DNA of 64,000 nt from Emcibacteraceae bacterium (lineage in GTDB: Bacteria; Pseudomonadota; Alphaproteobacteria; Sphingomonadales; Emcibacteraceae): assembly GCA_021774795.1 (NCBI GenBank), contig JAJFIR010000008.1:1-64000 (forward strand). Reading direction: 5' to 3'. Both the position numbers and the translations under genes were made by a program. The notes under the pieces are model-generated. The model had not been told where the DNA came from. It did no database searches and saw only the letters and a list, made by a program, of their open reading frames with translations. Position 1 is the first letter of the stretch. Every line of letters starts with the position of its first letter. Below are positions 42,028 to 50,541 of the stretch, in pieces.

Positions 42028-43332
42028 TTAATGCTCCATTGTCGGGCCGCGTGTGCGGTGGTGAGGTCTTGAAGTTTGCCTTTTCTCTTTGAAAGCAGAC
42101 TTTCGGTCTTCATATTGAGCACCCCGCATGTGTTTAAACCCTTGCTTATCTTCCTGCAATTTCTGCCGTTGTTTGTGGGAGTACTGTTTTATCGCTATAG
42201 CGCGTTGTTGAATTATTTGCCTTTGGTTAAGCTGGTTTGCAATAAGGCTATCTTTTTCTGTGCGGTTACGATCACGGCAGCGCAGCGCGTCTTGTTCATT
42301 TTCAACCCTGATACGTTTATGTTCACCGCGCACACGATCCCACAGCCCCTTATAGCCAGATCGGAAACGGACTTGTCTAGCAATAGCAGCCTGTTTTTGT
42401 CGCTGTGCGAGTGTTTCGGTGAAAGTTTGTCTTTCGGCCCGTTGCCGTTTCACAAGCTCATCACGTTCATGCAGTAAATCATCTTTTTGATGGAAGGTTT
42501 GCTCTTTTAGTTCATCTTTAAACCGCGCCATGACAGGCAGCATGTCATTGGCAATTTTCTGTTTAGCAGTGTCCACGCTTTGCAAATTCTGTTCATCCCC
42601 AAGACGGGCGCGAACGTCTTTAACTTTAAGGTTTAGTTTTTTTGGAACAGAATAAATTTCACCGTGAATATCAACCGCTACTATCCGGCCCTTTTTATCA
42701 CCTCTGGCAACGCTATAGCCCCGTTCTTTCATTGCATGAATAAAACCAGATTTTGAATCAGATATTGCCCACGCATCCTCAATAGACGTTTGTATCTCTC
42801 TCGGGTCTTTCCCTACCCGTTTGGCTTGCTGCCAGTCGGCAAGGGTAAAGTTCCTGGGATCACGCTCCCCACTTATGGCGAGGCCGCGAGGCATTTTCCA
42901 GCCATGTTCTAGGAATAAATCACGCGATAAAACATTAAGCCTGTTATGGTCATATGACATTTGAATGGCTTTCATTTTATCCGCATCAATGCGCGACCAA
43001 ACCACATGGGCATGACGGCGACTTTCTTTTTCATGGAAGACAATTACGCGGGATTGACCTGAAAGACCAAGCCGCTTTTCGGCCTTTTCAAACGCATCTT
43101 CAAATTGTTCTATCGTGACCTTCTCTTGTGGCGGCGGGTTAAAGGAAAGCGAGTACATGAACTGGTTACACTGCGTTCCGCGACTAATGGCGTAAATTTC
43201 ATTAAGCGCACCTTTAACTGTTTGCGACATAAAGCCGCGAATTTCATGCACGTCAATATGCTCGTTTTCTTCTTTCATAAGATGGTTGGCGAGGTTATTA
43301 GCCCCGCCGCGCTGATTGCCTATCAAAATCAT
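42028..43332 (-). CDS. mobA: Relaxase (MobA/MOBP-like)
   Basis: The protein has 434 residues. The N-terminal 150 form a relaxase domain: FMYSLSFNPPP, then RVIVFHEKESRRHAHVVWSR with the His-x-His metal site. A catalytic Tyr is expected in the first 60 residues. About 250-430 is a long, basic coiled coil rich in Gln and Arg. It would nick the element's origin of transfer and pilot the strand. It overlaps the MobC-like gene by four nucleotides (ATGA). Confidence 0.88.
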   Translation of the reverse strand: MILIGNQRGGANNLANHLMKEENEHIDVHEIRGFMSQTVKGALNEIYAISRGTQCNQFMYSLSFNPPPQEKVTIEQFEDAFEKAEKRLGLSGQSRVIVFHEKESRRHAHVVWSRIDADKMKAIQMSYDHNRLNVLSRDLFLEHGWKMPRGLAISGERDPRNFTLADWQQAKRVGKDPREIQTSIEDAWAISDSKSGFIHAMKERGYSVARGDKKGRIVAVDIHGEIYSVPKKLNLKVKDVRARLGDEQNLQSVDTAKQKIANDMLPVMARFKDELKEQTFHQKDDLLHERDELVKRQRAERQTFTETLAQRQKQAAIARQVRFRSGYKGLWDRVRGEHKRIRVENEQDALRCRDRNRTEKDSLIANQLNQRQIIQQRAIAIKQYSHKQRQKLQEDKQGFKHMRGAQYEDRKSAFKEKRQTSRPHHRTRGPTMEH

Positions 43333-43772
43333 TTGTCGCCCTCACGCTTAACCCCTAGCGCATAAACCATTGCTCTGCACATCGCATCAATGTCAGCGCA
43401 GGATTTATCAAGCTTATCTTCCAGTTCAGGGGTAACAGGCAACGCGCCGGATTGCGCCGCCATTGCTATGGCCATCATGGAGGCTGCCAGTTCAGATTGT
43501 CCGAATGTAGAAAGCAGCCGCGCAATGGTTTGGGCATCCATGTTTGGTTGGCGTTTTTTGCGGTTGGCTTGAGGCTTGCGCGGGGTGGCATCATCTCCAA
43601 AGAGTTTTTTACGCACATAAGCACTGCGTGGCATCTTTCCAGCATCACGTTTGAGGCGTTTATGTTCTTCATGCGTCAAACGCAAGGAAAACGGCGGCGG
43701 CAGTTTTCTTTTGCGTTTTGGTTTAATGGAACCTAGCGCATTAAATTCTATGATGTTTGAAAGGCCGTTCAT
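43329..43772 (-). CDS. MobC-like relaxosome protein
   Basis: The protein has 147 residues. The part KLPPPFSLRLTHEEHKRLKR, DAGKMPRSAYVRKKLFGDDA resembles the ribbon-helix-helix of MobC/MbeC relaxosome proteins that bind near the nick site. The C-terminal half is helical. It overlaps the relaxase by four nucleotides and is itself overlapped by a short frame upstream. Confidence 0.8.
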   Translation of the reverse strand: MNGLSNIIEFNALGSIKPKRKRKLPPPFSLRLTHEEHKRLKRDAGKMPRSAYVRKKLFGDDATPRKPQANRKKRQPNMDAQTIARLLSTFGQSELAASMMAIAMAAQSGALPVTPELEDKLDKSCADIDAMCRAMVYALGVKREGDK

Positions 43773-43885
43773 AATGAAGGCCCCTCAAGATCGTTAAAGT
43801 TAATTTCTGAATGTTTTAGTTGTTCTTCCCAATCGGCTAATTCCTCAAAGAGAGAGTTTAAACTTTCTCCTTCTAGGCGCACCAT
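43769..43885 (-). CDS. Short frame coupled to the MobC-like gene (38 residues)
   Basis: The frame starts at ATG 43885 and its TGA overlaps the mobC ATG (ATGA), as with the next junction in this operon. The product begins MVRLEGESLNSLFEELADWE and is acidic. There is no good ribosome site at the ATG. The frame stays open upstream (…GTISRSALIYRDKSKKM) with protein-like composition but no ATG, so a TTG or other start may lie there, or an earlier gene has been truncated. Confidence 0.5.
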   Translation of the reverse strand: MVRLEGESLNSLFEELADWEEQLKHSEINFNDLEGPSL

Positions 43886-44045
43886 TTTTTTGGACTTATC
43901 TCTATATATCAACGCACTACGCGAAATGGTGCCGATACCCTTTCGCGGCTGGTGTCAAATTGGGGTGGGAAATCATGTTATTTTGAAGTAATGATAAAGC
44001 CGTATCTTTAATGTCAAAATTCAAATTGATTATATAGGTGTGCAG

Positions 44046-45116
44046 TCAGAGCGTAATATATGAGCCTTTATGTTTCTTTGACAAATACATCTTCTCGTCA
44101 GCGTCTTTTAAAATTTCGTCATTTTCTTTAGGAGAATTTTTATCTGATATAGTTAAACCTATACTGATTGAGAATTTATTATATTTTTTTTCAAAGTCCT
44201 TTATTACTTTAGCGCAAACAGTTTGGGCATCAGGCAACTTGCAATCTAAAAAAATAATGCAGAATTCATCACCACCGTAACGGCAACCGACGTCTGTTTT
44301 TCTAATATTATTTATGATGATCTGTCCGAGACTTTCTAATATTTCGTCACCTTTAAGATGACCTAACTTATCATTTATTTTCTTGAAGTTATCAATATCA
44401 AAATATGCAAAAGATAATTTAGAAGCGCGACGATTGTTTACCGCTATCTCTCTTTTGAGAATTGTCTTCATTTCCCGTTGATTATAGAGCTTTGTTAAGG
44501 GATCTAGCTTCGCTAAACTTTCCAAACGACGTGTTCGTTCAGCAACCTGGTCTTCGAGATTATTTGCATATTCTTCAGTTTTCTTTTTAGCATTTTCTAT
44601 TTCCTGAACAAGGTTGTCAATATAAGTATCGAAAACAAGTGTGGTATCAAATGCAATCAATTTCTCAAGTGCCAAAATGGTCGTCTTCAACACAGATTTT
44701 TGCTTAATTTTCTTTGTTAGTGACGAGATAATTAATTCTTTTAAAAACAGAACCGCTGAAAGATAAAGTTTTGGCTCGACACCAATTCTTTTATGAACCA
44801 TGCCAATCCGCAATCTGTTATTGACATATTCTTCATCATAAACACCTGAGAATAAATCAATAATATAACGTCTTTGCGCATATCGTAAACGGGCAAGTGT
44901 ATCGGCATCACCAATTAATAACGAGATTTCATCAATATCAGTTTGTTTTTGATAAAAAACATCAACAATATCATCTATATTTTCTTCTATTACAGGTTTG
45001 CTTTTTGAAAGCAGGTCCAGTTCATTCTCACCAAGGTATAATAATCGCTTTCTGTTGGAAATTTCAGCATCATTGATTTTCATTTGTTCGAGTAGCGATT
45101 TATTGACACGTTCCAT
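44046..45116 (-). CDS. Globin-coupled diguanylate cyclase
   Basis: The protein has 356 residues. About 1-165 is a protoglobin-type sensor: LRIGMVHKRIGVEPKLYLSA holds the likely proximal haem His108. A coiled linker (165-200) leads to a GGDEF domain: AYFDIDNFKKINDKLGHLKG and RYGGDEFCIIF (GGDEF at 281-285). R272-x-x-D275 is an inhibitory I-site. It would make cyclic di-GMP in response to oxygen or another haem ligand, as DosC-like enzymes do. It stands alone in island 2, between the mobilisation genes and hypothetical cargo, and would affect biofilm or motility of the host. Confidence 0.9.
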   Translation of the reverse strand: MERVNKSLLEQMKINDAEISNRKRLLYLGENELDLLSKSKPVIEENIDDIVDVFYQKQTDIDEISLLIGDADTLARLRYAQRRYIIDLFSGVYDEEYVNNRLRIGMVHKRIGVEPKLYLSAVLFLKELIISSLTKKIKQKSVLKTTILALEKLIAFDTTLVFDTYIDNLVQEIENAKKKTEEYANNLEDQVAERTRRLESLAKLDPLTKLYNQREMKTILKREIAVNNRRASKLSFAYFDIDNFKKINDKLGHLKGDEILESLGQIIINNIRKTDVGCRYGGDEFCIIFLDCKLPDAQTVCAKVIKDFEKKYNKFSISIGLTISDKNSPKENDEILKDADEKMYLSKKHKGSYITL

Positions 45117-45534
45117 ATATTCTCTCTTTGCTAATTATAAAGTATTTTACAGAATTAAACGTCCGTCATCAATTAAATAATGACGGCTAATAATTAGCTT
45201 TCCTAGTATTCTCTTTTGTTATGTATTCCTGCGGCAGTTAATTTTATACTTCTCACCCGTTGCCCCACCCCACACCTGCCAAGTACGCTCCACCCACCTT
45301 AGGAGCACCAAGTCATCAAAGACAGCATAAAGTATAGTGTCAAGTGTGCGTTGCCGACGTGGTTCATTTGCAAGTATCCACTCCATAAAAACCGTATATA
45401 CATCTCGTTGCTGACAAAGGATGTTGATGTTGCTAAGATACGAATGCAGATGCTTGGTCGATAAGGTATGCATTAAGTTTACCATCCAAATGTTTTAACC
45501 ACCATTTTTTATCAAGGGGAAGGAAAATTTTAAA
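45117..45534. other. 418-nt gap with copy A of a degenerate repeat
   Basis: No reliable gene is seen. The segment 45259-45422 is alike to 46246-46432. An 88-codon minus-strand frame (45219-45485) overlaps it; it reads partly protein-like (DVYTVFMEWILANEPRRQR) but the sister copy has stop codons, so it is more likely a decayed fragment than a gene. Confidence 0.5.
45259..45422. repeat. Degenerate repeat, copy A
   Basis: Begins gttgccccaccccac and ends near catctcgttgctgacaaagg. The same two edges bound copy B at 46246-46432 (gttgccccatcccac ... catctcgtcgctgacaaagg), with diverged sequence between. The two copies bracket gene 45535-46215. Confidence 0.6.
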
Positions 45535-46215
45535 ATGATAAAGAACTGGTTTCTATTAAAATATTATTCCATCGTCACCAGGATTAACAGGCGCAAGATA
45601 TACGGAGTTCCCCGACCCGAAAATATCGCAAAACAGGCACCGGCCCGATTTATTCGAGATTGTGACGTTGAAAATTGCAAGGCCGATGATGAACTTGAAA
45701 AATTTATTATTTCCCATAAAAAACAATTGGCTAAGCATGTTGAAGATCAATATGAAAAAGCCAGAATAAATTCACATGTCATCCCGCCAGAATATATTCG
45801 AAGATGCGAAACTGCGTTTAGCAATAATTTGGAGAATGTCGCGTGGAACGTTTGTTATTCAATGAAATATAATGAGGCGCAAAATTACCGCTATCATGAT
45901 TTTGATAATAGAATAAATATGATTGTTACCATATTGCCGTGGTTTGGAGAGGACGCACGCCAATTACTTGTTGAGATCTCTGATGAACCAGCTGTCGGGT
46001 ATATTCCGTTGATGAAGAAGTTATTTTTAAGAGATTGGCCATCGCCAGAATTAACCGAATTTTTTCATGTGGTTATTTGTTACGATGAATATACATTTGG
46101 GTTGCATTCAGCAATGGGTGATTATGGTGAGTCAGCATGGGGTCATCGCAACTTTACGATGTACCCTATTGATTTGTTTGGCAATGCAGAAAAGATGACA
46201 ACAGGTCTAGCTTAG
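45535..46215 (+). CDS. Hypothetical protein between degenerate repeats
   Basis: The protein has 226 residues. The ATG is preceded by ggggaagg. It has no signal peptide or membrane helix and is rich in Asn, Tyr and Asp, with motifs such as NVAWNVCYSMKYNEAQNYRY and DWPSPELTEFFHVVICYDEY. I do not recognise it. It is bracketed by two copies of a degenerate repeat in direct orientation, which suggests it came in as a unit or that the repeats are remnants of flanking elements. Confidence 0.6.
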   Translation: MIKNWFLLKYYSIVTRINRRKIYGVPRPENIAKQAPARFIRDCDVENCKADDELEKFIISHKKQLAKHVEDQYEKARINSHVIPPEYIRRCETAFSNNLENVAWNVCYSMKYNEAQNYRYHDFDNRINMIVTILPWFGEDARQLLVEISDEPAVGYIPLMKKLFLRDWPSPELTEFFHVVICYDEYTFGLHSAMGDYGESAWGHRNFTMYPIDLFGNAEKMTTGLA

Positions 46216-46578
46216 ATGTATTGAATTGGAAATCATCTTCGTTTCGTTGCCCCATCCCACGTCCATCAAGTATGCTCCTGCATCCAAAGGAGCCAAATCA
46301 TCCATTCGTCCCCCGCACATTCGCTAAAATAAATACTGAAATTATTTCGTGTCTGATGCGCTTGCGACGTAATCTATCCGCAAACACCCTATCCACAAAA
46401 AACACATATACATCTCGTCGCTGACAAAGGATATTGCGTTCATATTATTTAAGAGGGTGAGGGTTCTATCGAGCCGCAACGCTATCCTTACAATCAAGCT
46501 CAAAATATAGCTTAGCATTATACTAAATTATAATATAAAAGGATTTGGTAATTAGATGATCTGAACTTGGATATAACC
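46216..46578. other. 363-nt gap with copy B of the degenerate repeat
   Basis: No gene is seen. The repeat copy B fills 46246-46432. The rest is AT-rich and should hold the promoter of the aminotransferase gene. Confidence 0.5.
46246..46432. repeat. Degenerate repeat, copy B
   Basis: Its edges match copy A at 45259-45422. Its inner part (ttcgctaaaataaatactga, gatgcgcttgcgacgtaatc) also resembles a third stretch on the chromosome at 50350-50430, outside the island. Confidence 0.6.
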
Positions 46579-47853
46579 ATGACATTAACAAATAAACCTA
46601 CAAAATCTTTTCTTCTTGATGACGTGCCGCCCATGGGAATTTATGAAACGCTTTATGCGTTCAAAGATACCTTTGGAGAGTTTATGGGAGGCGAGGGTAC
46701 ACACCCGTGGTCACAGGGCTTTCCTCTTACCACACCTCTGGAAAAGTTTAACGGCCCTGAACTTCCATCCTCTGTCGACGTGACGTGGGAAGACAGATTC
46801 TATCCGAAAGCTTGGGGACATCCGCATTTACGAGAGGCTATTGTCGACTATTACAACACCTACTACGGCTCAAATATTACTTCGGGTAACGTGATGATCT
46901 TCGCTGGCGGGCGACCTGGAATATATGCCGTGCTCGCATACTTAAAAAAGAACATCCAAATTCGGATCGGCAATGTCGAGTGGCCGGCATATCTGGATAT
47001 CCTGACCCAAACCAATGTCGACTGGAAAACAGTCAGTATGACGCCGGAAAATAACTTTCATCCGACCAATGGCGAATATTTTGACCGGACAGGCCTCAAT
47101 CACAAGACAATGCTTTTTCCAGTAATCTCCAACCCAAGCAACCCCACCGGGCATGCGCGCGCCGGCGATGAACTCGAAGAACTCATGCAGATGGCAGAGG
47201 GGCCACAAAACGGAATATTGCTCGATGAAGCTTATGAAATGTTTCATTCGCCCTCGGTCAGCGGCATTCAGTATGTTAAAGACCTCGATAACTCGAACAT
47301 ATTTATTACAGGTGCTTGTACCAAGGGTCTACAGTCACCTGGCATTCGAATTGGCTGGATGATCGCATCAAAAAAGAACATTGAAACTCTCTCTAATTAC
47401 AGCTCCTTCGGGATGGGGGGTGTATCGCACCCCAGCCAAATGTATGCGGTGGAGCTCCTCAAACCGGACCGCGTTGCATTACAGCGCAAAGCCGTTGAGC
47501 AGCATTACGACTGGCAGCGCAAACGGTATAAAGAAGCTTTTGAGAAAATGGGTTTAAAAGTGTTTACGGGGAGTGGCGGGTTTTACCACTGGATACAGTT
47601 GCCGGAGGGAATGAACTCTGATGAGTTCAATAAGCGTCTCTATAAAAGAGGTGCGGCGATCCTGGCGGGACGGGACTGCGATATGGGTAGACCACACTCC
47701 AAGGACCCAAGTTACGTTAGCCCCTATATGGACATGTTCAGGTTTAGTTTCGGACCATTGCTTCCGGAAACATTTGAGAGTGACATAGAGCTCTTGTCAG
47801 AAGTACTGGAAAGGTACAAAGAAGATATTAAGAGCAGCCAGCAGGACTGGTAG
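46579..47853 (+). CDS. PLP-dependent aminotransferase, class I/II fold
   Basis: I start it at ATG 46579 with ggata upstream; a TTG four codons earlier is possible. The protein has 424 residues. ISNPSNPTGHARAGDEL, GILLDEAYEMFH (Asp for the PLP ring) and TGACTKGLQSPGIRIGW with the Schiff-base Lys and phosphate-binding Arg are diagnostic. The substrate cannot be named. It is the last gene of island 2, 54 nt before the attachment repeat, and its base composition is richer in G+C than the nearby hypothetical genes by eye. It may be metabolic cargo. Confidence 0.85.
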   Translation: MTLTNKPTKSFLLDDVPPMGIYETLYAFKDTFGEFMGGEGTHPWSQGFPLTTPLEKFNGPELPSSVDVTWEDRFYPKAWGHPHLREAIVDYYNTYYGSNITSGNVMIFAGGRPGIYAVLAYLKKNIQIRIGNVEWPAYLDILTQTNVDWKTVSMTPENNFHPTNGEYFDRTGLNHKTMLFPVISNPSNPTGHARAGDELEELMQMAEGPQNGILLDEAYEMFHSPSVSGIQYVKDLDNSNIFITGACTKGLQSPGIRIGWMIASKKNIETLSNYSSFGMGGVSHPSQMYAVELLKPDRVALQRKAVEQHYDWQRKRYKEAFEKMGLKVFTGSGGFYHWIQLPEGMNSDEFNKRLYKRGAAILAGRDCDMGRPHSKDPSYVSPYMDMFRFSFGPLLPETFESDIELLSEVLERYKEDIKSSQQDW

Positions 47854-47907
47854 GGTAAGGAAACAATTTAAAGCAATAAGTTATAAATCGCGATTTGTGG
47901 ATTTGTA

Positions 47908-47926
47908 ATTCTCTCTAGCGGCACCA
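47908..47926 (+). repeat. Distal attachment repeat of island 2
   Basis: Exact copy of the last 19 nt of tRNA-Thr (attctctctagcggcacca), in the same orientation as 25358-25376. After it the sequence is chromosomal. Confidence 0.9.
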
Positions 47927-48021
47927 CTTTTTTTGACTTTTTCTGTTATATCAATATTTTATCCAGAACGTGTCTCAAACCTTAGCGCAAGGGGTGTTAA
48001 GTCGGAGTGAGGGGATTTTCA

Positions 48022-49983
48022 CTAATCCTCGTTTTCATGGCCTAATATTTTATATGAAAAATTATTTATTTGTAAATCAAGCTGGTCAGCCCAATAGTTC
48101 GCGGTGGATTTGGTAATATGTGCGTTATCAGAGTATGCCGGACTTCCTTCTATACTAACTTCACAATTTCCTGAACCGCACAGAGCATCTGACGGTGAAA
48201 ATGATGCGGTAATTAAATCTTTTTGCTGTCTTGAAACATTAAAAAAGAAATCAAAAGTGGATAGATATTCTTCCAGTGTAAACATAAGTTCAATTGGCCG
48301 GTTAGTAAGGGCCGCTTTTGCCATTGTTATAGGCACGTTGCCTTTTGCACCCGGAACCGGTTCCCAAATAAATATTTCTTTATTTAGATTTTTCAGGTGC
48401 TTTATCGTTGAAGAGAATTGGTTCTTAAACAGTTTAAGGGAGTTTTCTTCAGATAATTGTGTTCCATTGGTCGATAAAATTCCCTCTGCCCCCTGAATCC
48501 ACGCTGATATCAGAAATACCTTTTCGATATCTGGTCTGTTTTGTAGTGTTTGTGTCATACGATTATTAAATTCATGGCAAACTCCCTGATCACCCAATAT
48601 GTGGATGTTCATGAGCGGCGGACACCCATGTTTGAAAGCAAACAAGCCGGATTGATTATTGTTTTTTAACCACTCGTCAAACGCTGAGTAGGTTGCCAGT
48701 GCATGAGAGTCTCCGTATATTAACCATTCCGGTTTTTTGTCAGGTAACCCGATCTGACAGAAACTATTTTCATTAGAATTTTTATTTCCGTGGTTACATT
48801 CGCTCAACGGGAGTTCCTTATCATCGACAAAGTTAGCTAATCGAACAACTTCATCCGGATAGCGGCTCGGGATACCGTCAGTAACCATCACCACCATAAA
48901 AAATGCACCGGTTGCGAGCAAACTGCTGAAATAGGCATAGGTCAGGCGTTTATCCAGCCCAAATATACGTTTATGTCGAAAGGAGTTTTCAATTAAATGA
49001 TAAATTAACATAGAAAGAATTATTGATAAGCCAAACATCGCAAAACGCCATGAAAGTGCGTAATTTTCCTGAAATATCATTGTTGCAAAAATATTAACCG
49101 GCCAGTGAATAAGGTATAATGAATATGATATTCGCCCAATATATACTGCGGCTGAAAGCTTGAGTATTTTCGAGGTTATTGGTTCACTTTTGATCCCGGC
49201 AAGGATTAGACATGCTGCACCAACAGTAGGTAATAATGCAAAATAGCCGGGAAACTTAACATCATTATCAAAGAAATAGACGGCACTAAATATTAACCCG
49301 ACACCGACCATCCCCAAGACTTCATCAATTTTACTTGAGCGCACAAATTTCGTATGAATAAACGGAAGAACGCCGCCAAGCAGAAGCTCCCACGCCCTTG
49401 TTGGAAACAAATAGAATGTTGCCTCTGGCTTTATATCTACAAAAATTATATTTAATAGAAATGATATCGTGATTGACGTAAATAAAATTAATCCGATATA
49501 TCCCTTAAAGTATCTGTAAACTATTATCAGAAAAAAGGGATAGAAAAGATAAAACTGTTCTTCAACAGCTAATGACCACATGTGCAGCAGGGGCACGTTG
49601 TCGACTTGCAGTCCAAAATAGTTAATATTTTGCCAGAAATATATATTTGCAACATATGTTTGCGAATATAAAACCTGTTTTGATAATTCTTTAAATTCGC
49701 TCGGAAACAGCAATAACCAACCTGCACCGGTTACAATAAGCAATACGGCGCATAAAGGCGGTGCTAACCTCCTTATTCTTCTGACATAAAAAGTTCCTAG
49801 TCTGAACGTCCCTTCGTTAAGCTGCTTGCTTATAATTGATGTAATTAGATACCCTGAAATTACAAAGAACACATCAACACCAATGAAGCCGGCCTTTCCC
49901 TCTACAATGAGGTCAAAGTGGAAAATAAGCACCAACATTACCGCCACAGCTCGCAAACCATCTATGTCTGCACGATACTTCAT
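48022..49983 (-). CDS. Acyltransferase 3 family membrane protein with SGNH-like C-terminus
   Basis: I start it at ATG 49983 with GGAGCAG upstream; the frame extends to 50025. The protein has 653 residues. KYRADIDGLRAVAVMLVLIF opens an acyltransferase-3 domain of about ten membrane helices (to about 375), with the family RxxxxLY/HWP-like patterns (SYSLYLIHWPVNIF). A periplasmic part follows, with WLIYGDSHALATYSAF carrying the GDSH Ser of an SGNH esterase/acyltransferase and a late NAHIT with the His. OafA/YrhL-type proteins acetylate LPS or exopolysaccharide. The gene is monocistronic. Confidence 0.88.
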   Translation of the reverse strand: MKYRADIDGLRAVAVMLVLIFHFDLIVEGKAGFIGVDVFFVISGYLITSIISKQLNEGTFRLGTFYVRRIRRLAPPLCAVLLIVTGAGWLLLFPSEFKELSKQVLYSQTYVANIYFWQNINYFGLQVDNVPLLHMWSLAVEEQFYLFYPFFLIIVYRYFKGYIGLILFTSITISFLLNIIFVDIKPEATFYLFPTRAWELLLGGVLPFIHTKFVRSSKIDEVLGMVGVGLIFSAVYFFDNDVKFPGYFALLPTVGAACLILAGIKSEPITSKILKLSAAVYIGRISYSLYLIHWPVNIFATMIFQENYALSWRFAMFGLSIILSMLIYHLIENSFRHKRIFGLDKRLTYAYFSSLLATGAFFMVVMVTDGIPSRYPDEVVRLANFVDDKELPLSECNHGNKNSNENSFCQIGLPDKKPEWLIYGDSHALATYSAFDEWLKNNNQSGLFAFKHGCPPLMNIHILGDQGVCHEFNNRMTQTLQNRPDIEKVFLISAWIQGAEGILSTNGTQLSEENSLKLFKNQFSSTIKHLKNLNKEIFIWEPVPGAKGNVPITMAKAALTNRPIELMFTLEEYLSTFDFFFNVSRQQKDLITASFSPSDALCGSGNCEVSIEGSPAYSDNAHITKSTANYWADQLDLQINNFSYKILGHENED

Positions 49984-50541
49984 AATGCTGCTCCATAATT
50001 TCTTAAGTCTTGGTTGGAAACACATTGACTAAGTTTGGCTACTTTGCCAAGAAATATTATGGGGGTATTTTTAATTGCACCCATATGTGAAACATGCGTC
50101 AAACGATATCTCTGTCTGGTAGTTGACCGTAATAAACTTTAAAATTTGCCTATTTGACTCGAAAGCAGTCATTTAGGTTGCGGTTATAGAGTGGTGACAA
50201 TGCTCAGGAAGAACATCTGCACCTCATTCAAAATGAAATAGACCACTGTGGCGGGAGTATATTGGGATGGAACCGATTCTGGTGTTATGTTTGGCCCTAA
50301 AGTAGCGTGGAATCCATTCTCTTTTATTCCGCCCAACTAATCACAAAGCACGCATATATTCACCAAAATAATTACGGCATATATTTCCATAGCTATGCGC
50401 TTCTCACGTGGTTTATCTGCAAATTCCAAATCGTAATATGAATATTCGTCTTGATAAAATTTCTGTCATGAATAATAAGGCATCATGTTAATGTGACCGT
50501 GTCCAATATTTGCGGCCTGTCGCTCAGGAAAGAATAATCAA
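49984..50541. other. 558-nt chromosomal gap without a gene
   Basis: No gene is seen. The stretch 50350-50430 resembles the inner part of the degenerate repeat in island 2. The remainder contains the divergent promoters of the acyltransferase and the OsmC-YcaO gene. Confidence 0.5.
50350..50430. repeat. Degenerate repeat, partial copy C
   Basis: The segment ttcaccaaaataattacggc, tatgcgcttctcacgtggttt, atctgcaaa matches the inner part of copy B (46320-46390) at most positions. It lies outside island 2, so the repeat is a chromosomal family rather than island specific. Confidence 0.45.

Larger units (their letters stand above)
25358..47926. mobile_element. Island 2: mobilisable element integrated in tRNA-Thr
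   Basis: A 19-bp direct repeat frames 22.5 kb between tRNA-Thr and 47926. Inside are a large serine recombinase at the tRNA end, a VirD4/TraG-like coupling protein, a relaxase and a MobC-like protein, but no VirB/Tra secretion genes. It is therefore probably an integrative mobilisable element that borrows a transfer channel. Cargo is an EcoRII-like restriction system with Vsr, a globin-coupled diguanylate cyclase, an ankyrin-repeat protein, hypothetical genes and an aminotransferase. Segment 33-38 kb is AT-richer by eye and carries its own tyrosine recombinase, which suggests a nested acquisition. Confidence 0.85.

Noticed and set aside
45219-45485. 88-codon minus-strand frame
   Set aside because: It lies over degenerate repeat copy A; the equivalent frame in copy B is broken by stop codons, so it is probably a relic.
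46221-46424. 67-codon plus-strand frame after gene 45535
   Set aside because: It runs through repeat copy B with low-complexity composition and no start signal.
47908-47926. A second tRNA-Thr gene
   Set aside because: Only the last 19 bases are present, so it is the far attachment repeat of island 2.
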